Below are positions 61,856 to 64,000 of a stretch of 64,000 nucleotides of DNA, in pieces. Below the pieces are notes generated by a model that was given only the letters and a program-made list of their open reading frames with translations, did no database searches and was not told the origin of the DNA. Origin of the DNA: Paludibacteraceae bacterium (GTDB lineage: Bacteria; Bacteroidota; Bacteroidia; Bacteroidales; Paludibacteraceae); contig JAGBEJ010000004.1 in the NCBI GenBank assembly GCA_017937025.1, positions 124,001 to 188,000 of the forward strand. Direction: 5' to 3'. How positions within the stretch are numbered: position 1 is the stretch's first letter; every line of letters begins with the position of its first letter. Both the position numbers and the translations under genes were made by a program.

Positions 61856-62029
61856 TTATTTTGCTGGTTCCCACTTGCAACGCACTGGCGACACTATCGC
61901 GCCCTCTTTCTTGAGTTCGGCGAAAGCCTTGTCCACTTCCTTGCGGTCGGCGTTCAGGATTTTTGCAACGTCGCCTGCCGAAATCGGCTTGCCAGCCTCG
62001 CGCATGGCTTGTAATACTTTTTCTTTCAT
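61856..62029 (-). CDS. 57-residue winged-helix-like protein
   Basis: A short, good-quality frame: starts MKEKVLQAMREAGKP, continues SAGDVAKILNADRKEVDK, then AFAELKKEGAIVSPVR and ends CKWEPAK. This is the pattern of a minimal winged helix (helix-turn-helix plus beta wing) seen in many small Bacteroidales proteins, likely DNA-binding. It lies between a terminator and the alpha/beta hydrolase gene on the same strand (74 bases downstream of the hydrolase stop). I cannot name its target. Confidence 0.78.
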   Translation of the reverse strand: MKEKVLQAMREAGKPISAGDVAKILNADRKEVDKAFAELKKEGAIVSPVRCKWEPAK

Positions 62030-62103
62030 AGTCTATGATTTTTTATTGTGAAAATACTTGTGTAAGATAATGCAACTTATTGAGATTCACAATAATCATA
62101 TTA

Positions 62104-63237
62104 CTATTTCAGGTTTTTCTTGAAAAACTCTGCCAGCGTGTCCCAAGGTATCATATTCTTCGGCTGTCCCTTGCCTGCCTTCTCCTCGTAGCCGCCGTCG
62201 TAAAGGTCGCAGTGAGAAGCATCCGGGATTATGAGCAACTGCTTGTTCTCTGGATTAGGGTTAGGTTCACCGACAAACTTATACCCATCAGCCTTGCCCT
62301 CCACCATATATTTATAGGCCGCCTCACCGAAGTAACGGGAGTGTGCGTCAGCACCGTGCATCACAAGAACGGCAGAGCGTATCTCGTTGATATAATACAG
62401 GAAACGGCTGTTGCTGTAGGCTTTTGTGCCGATGACACGCCATCCGTCATTAGAGTTGCCACTGCGCTTGTGGTAGCCGCGTGGGGTCTTGTAGTAGTCA
62501 TAGTAATCATGCACGAAGTTTGGCGCTTGTGGCGGCACAGTGTCCAGCACGCCGCCAGCCATGGCGTTAGGGTCGGCAAGACGCTGCTTGGAGAGATTCT
62601 CACGATTCTTATGGCGGGCCTCCTCCACGTCGAAGGCGTCGTTATAGTCGTTGCCACTCACTCGTGTCATGTCATACATCGTAGATGCCACGGTGGCCTT
62701 GATGCGAGTGTCGGCAGCGGCAGCGTTCAGTGCTATGCCGCCCCAACCGCAGATACCGATGATGCCAATCTTCTCTGCATCTACATTATCTTGTTTAGAG
62801 AGGAAATCAACGGCAGCCATGAAGTCCTCGGTATTTATGTCTGGCGATGCCGTACGGCGAGGCTCGCCGCTGCTCTCGCCTGTATATGAAGGGTCGAAGG
62901 CAAGTGCCACGAAGCCGCGCTCTGCCATCTTCATGGCATAGAGACCGCTTGACTGCTCCTTAGTAGCACCAAACGGACCGCTCACAGCAATAGCCGCCAG
63001 CTTGCCCTTTGCATCCTTAGGTGTGTAGAGGTCTGCCGCCAGCGTCAGCCCATACTGTGTCTCAAACGTCACCTTCTTGTGGTTCACCTTCTTGCTCAGT
63101 GGGAACACCTTGTCCCACTCCTGTGTCAATGTCAGTTCCTGTTTCATATTCTCTTTAGTTTGTTTGTCACAATTCTTATTTTGGCAAGCCATGAACACTG
63201 TAGTCACGAACATAGCCGACAACAATATTTTTTTCAT
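62104..63237 (-). CDS. alpha/beta-hydrolase lipoprotein with a Cys at the nucleophile elbow
   Basis: A 377-residue lipoprotein (signal VTTVFMAC, acylated C18) with an alpha/beta-hydrolase domain. The elbow reads GICGWGG (C163), as in dienelactone-hydrolase-like proteins (GxCxG), not GxSxG. A later Asp-rich segment (MHGADAHSRYFGE) and PDASHCDLYDGG supply likely Asp and His. Its start overlaps the stop of the cyclophilin-like gene by 4 bases, so they are translationally coupled. Substrate unknown. Confidence 0.9.
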   Translation of the reverse strand: MKKILLSAMFVTTVFMACQNKNCDKQTKENMKQELTLTQEWDKVFPLSKKVNHKKVTFETQYGLTLAADLYTPKDAKGKLAAIAVSGPFGATKEQSSGLYAMKMAERGFVALAFDPSYTGESSGEPRRTASPDINTEDFMAAVDFLSKQDNVDAEKIGIIGICGWGGIALNAAAADTRIKATVASTMYDMTRVSGNDYNDAFDVEEARHKNRENLSKQRLADPNAMAGGVLDTVPPQAPNFVHDYYDYYKTPRGYHKRSGNSNDGWRVIGTKAYSNSRFLYYINEIRSAVLVMHGADAHSRYFGEAAYKYMVEGKADGYKFVGEPNPNPENKQLLIIPDASHCDLYDGGYEEKAGKGQPKNMIPWDTLAEFFKKNLK

Positions 63238-63803
63238 AATAGTACTTTTTTGCCATTCTTGATGTATATACCTTTCGATGGATTCGTCACTTTTTGTCCA
63301 TTAAGCGAGTAATATGCACCATCTTCTCTACTACTTGCATTGACTCTCTTTATGTCGGTGGTGTATGACAACGACAAAGTTACACGAATATTGCTTTCAC
63401 CAGCTTTGAGGAATGTTCGAAGTTCGTTCTCCGTCATGCCGTCTATCTTGCCAAGACGGGTATAGCTCCATGAGTTTGAGTCGTAGAAAATGCAGATGTT
63501 GCTGCCGTTGTATAGGACAATGTCTCCAGGCTGTGCATTTACTTGCTCGTTGCTTGTGGTCAGACTTCTGCCCAACGCACCCCAAATCTCGAAATCATTA
63601 TCATTGAGTGTCACCGTTATAGGAGCATTCTCAAGTGCTGCGACCAATTCGCGTGCGGCAGCGTTGTCCACAAGCGTTACGCTATGTGTCTCTCCACCGA
63701 TGGTGATATACATTTTCTGTTCCATATTCTGAGCCTGCGTTTCTTTGTCAGAAAAACAACTGACAAACAATATCACATATAGAAGCAAAAAAATCTGTTT
63801 CAT
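63234..63803 (-). CDS. cyclophilin-like lipoprotein with sorting-like C-terminus
   Basis: A 189-residue protein with a lipoprotein signal (LLLYVILFVSC) and a cyclophilin-like domain (about 30-145: MYITIGGETHSVTLVDNAAA, NDNDFEIWGALG, QPGDIVLYNGSNICIFYDSN) of the kind found in small Bacteroidales proteins. The last 30 residues (YYSLNGQKVTNPSKG, IYIKNGKKVLL) repeat the C-terminal motif of the 631-residue protein. A lipobox plus such a tail on one protein is odd. It overlaps the hydrolase gene by 4 bases and starts 4 bases after the upstream cupin gene. Confidence 0.85.
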   Translation of the reverse strand: MKQIFLLLYVILFVSCFSDKETQAQNMEQKMYITIGGETHSVTLVDNAAARELVAALENAPITVTLNDNDFEIWGALGRSLTTSNEQVNAQPGDIVLYNGSNICIFYDSNSWSYTRLGKIDGMTENELRTFLKAGESNIRVTLSLSYTTDIKRVNASSREDGAYYSLNGQKVTNPSKGIYIKNGKKVLL

Positions 63804-63807
63804 GTTG

Positions 63808-64000
63808 TTACTTCAGCTTGTCGTAAACCTCGTCAGTGACGGCTTCCAGCCACTCGTTTGATGCTCCTTCTCGCACATCTTTATGATATGTCAGATGCTG
63901 GAACCATGAGTCCTTGGCAGCACCATGCCAGTGCTTCACCTCGGCAGGTATGGCGATGACGGTGCCGGGAACCATCTCCACTGCCTCCTTGCCCCATTCC
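63808..64000 (-). CDS. cupin-domain protein, 5' part beyond window
   Basis: Only the C-terminal 63 residues are visible. They match the end of a cupin or carboxymuconolactone-decarboxylase-type fusion: PGTVIAIPAEVKHWHGAAKD (metal-binding His pair HWH), then SWFQHLTYHKD and EVYDKLK at the end. It is the first visible gene of a cupin, cyclophilin-like, hydrolase run often seen together in gut Bacteroidales. Confidence 0.8.
   Translation of the reverse strand, partial: EWGKEAVEMVPGTVIAIPAEVKHWHGAAKDSWFQHLTYHKDVREGASNEWLEAVTDEVYDKLK

Overview
The window is a 64 kb stretch of ordinary-looking chromosome from a member of the order Bacteroidales, probably an uncultured host-associated lineage. The evidence is the gene set and order: threonine synthase beside a phosphoglycerate-mutase-like homoserine kinase; nadK-fmt-rpe-comEC-DHH in one run; exbB-exbD-tonB; SPOR-folE divergent from ispD; gldA-like ATPase with ruvB; BspA-type leucine-rich-repeat proteins; Por/type IX-like C-terminal sorting segments. 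The promoters fit the Bacteroidetes pattern, TTTG about 19-21 bases before TAnnTTTG, and there is little Shine-Dalgarno sequence. No phage, plasmid or insertion-sequence genes are visible.

Layout. 1-2.0 kb: end of a surface-polysaccharide cluster (putative glycosyltransferase, Wzx-like flippase). 2.0-11.3 kb, minus strand: methyltransferase, thrC, homoserine kinase analogue, DHH phosphoesterase, comEC, rpe, fmt, nadK. 11.4-14.0 kb, plus strand: ExbB-ExbD-TonB energy-transduction operon with a DJ-1/PfpI protein. 14.1-21.0 kb, mostly minus: small lipoprotein, adenine deaminase, prolyl-tRNA editing protein, DUF4139 protein, secreted protein, folE, SPOR protein. 21.1-29.9 kb, plus: ispD, NSS transporter, double ABC ATPase, recG, M23/LysM peptidase, GldA-like ATPase, ruvB. 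29.9-36.1 kb, minus: two secreted proteins, a coding relic, then a LuxR-type regulator with a degenerate receiver beside a 1253-residue protein joining GAF-like, receiver-like and PPDK-type ATP-grasp regions. 36.3-43.6 kb: TIGR04076 protein and three LTA-synthase-like phosphotransferases around an NtrC-like regulator without a DNA-binding domain; the third is split by a C9 run. 43.6-49.2 kb, minus: Sel1, YifB, Na+/Ca2+ exchanger, HIT, GreA, LD-carboxypeptidase. 49.3-55.7 kb: the most unusual part, with two arrays of palindromes bracketing a BspA protein, a fusion of a leucine-rich-repeat-like region to a hypoxanthine-DNA-glycosylase-like domain, and an apparent independent structured RNA gene; a second BspA-like gene follows. 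55.7-59.3 kb: Pif1-like helicase, tRNA-Leu(UAG), mdh. 59.9-64 kb: large secreted protein, 57-residue winged-helix protein, and a cupin/cyclophilin-like/alpha-beta hydrolase run cut by the window end.

The strongest candidate for something undescribed is the minus-strand RNA gene at about 53589-53892. It has a near-consensus two-part promoter, three 5' hairpins, a long rod-like fold and a terminator, and no protein gene. Second is the pairing of the 1253-residue ATP-grasp/receiver protein with the degenerate-receiver LuxR regulator (31626-36061). All assignments come from reading the sequence; no database search was run.
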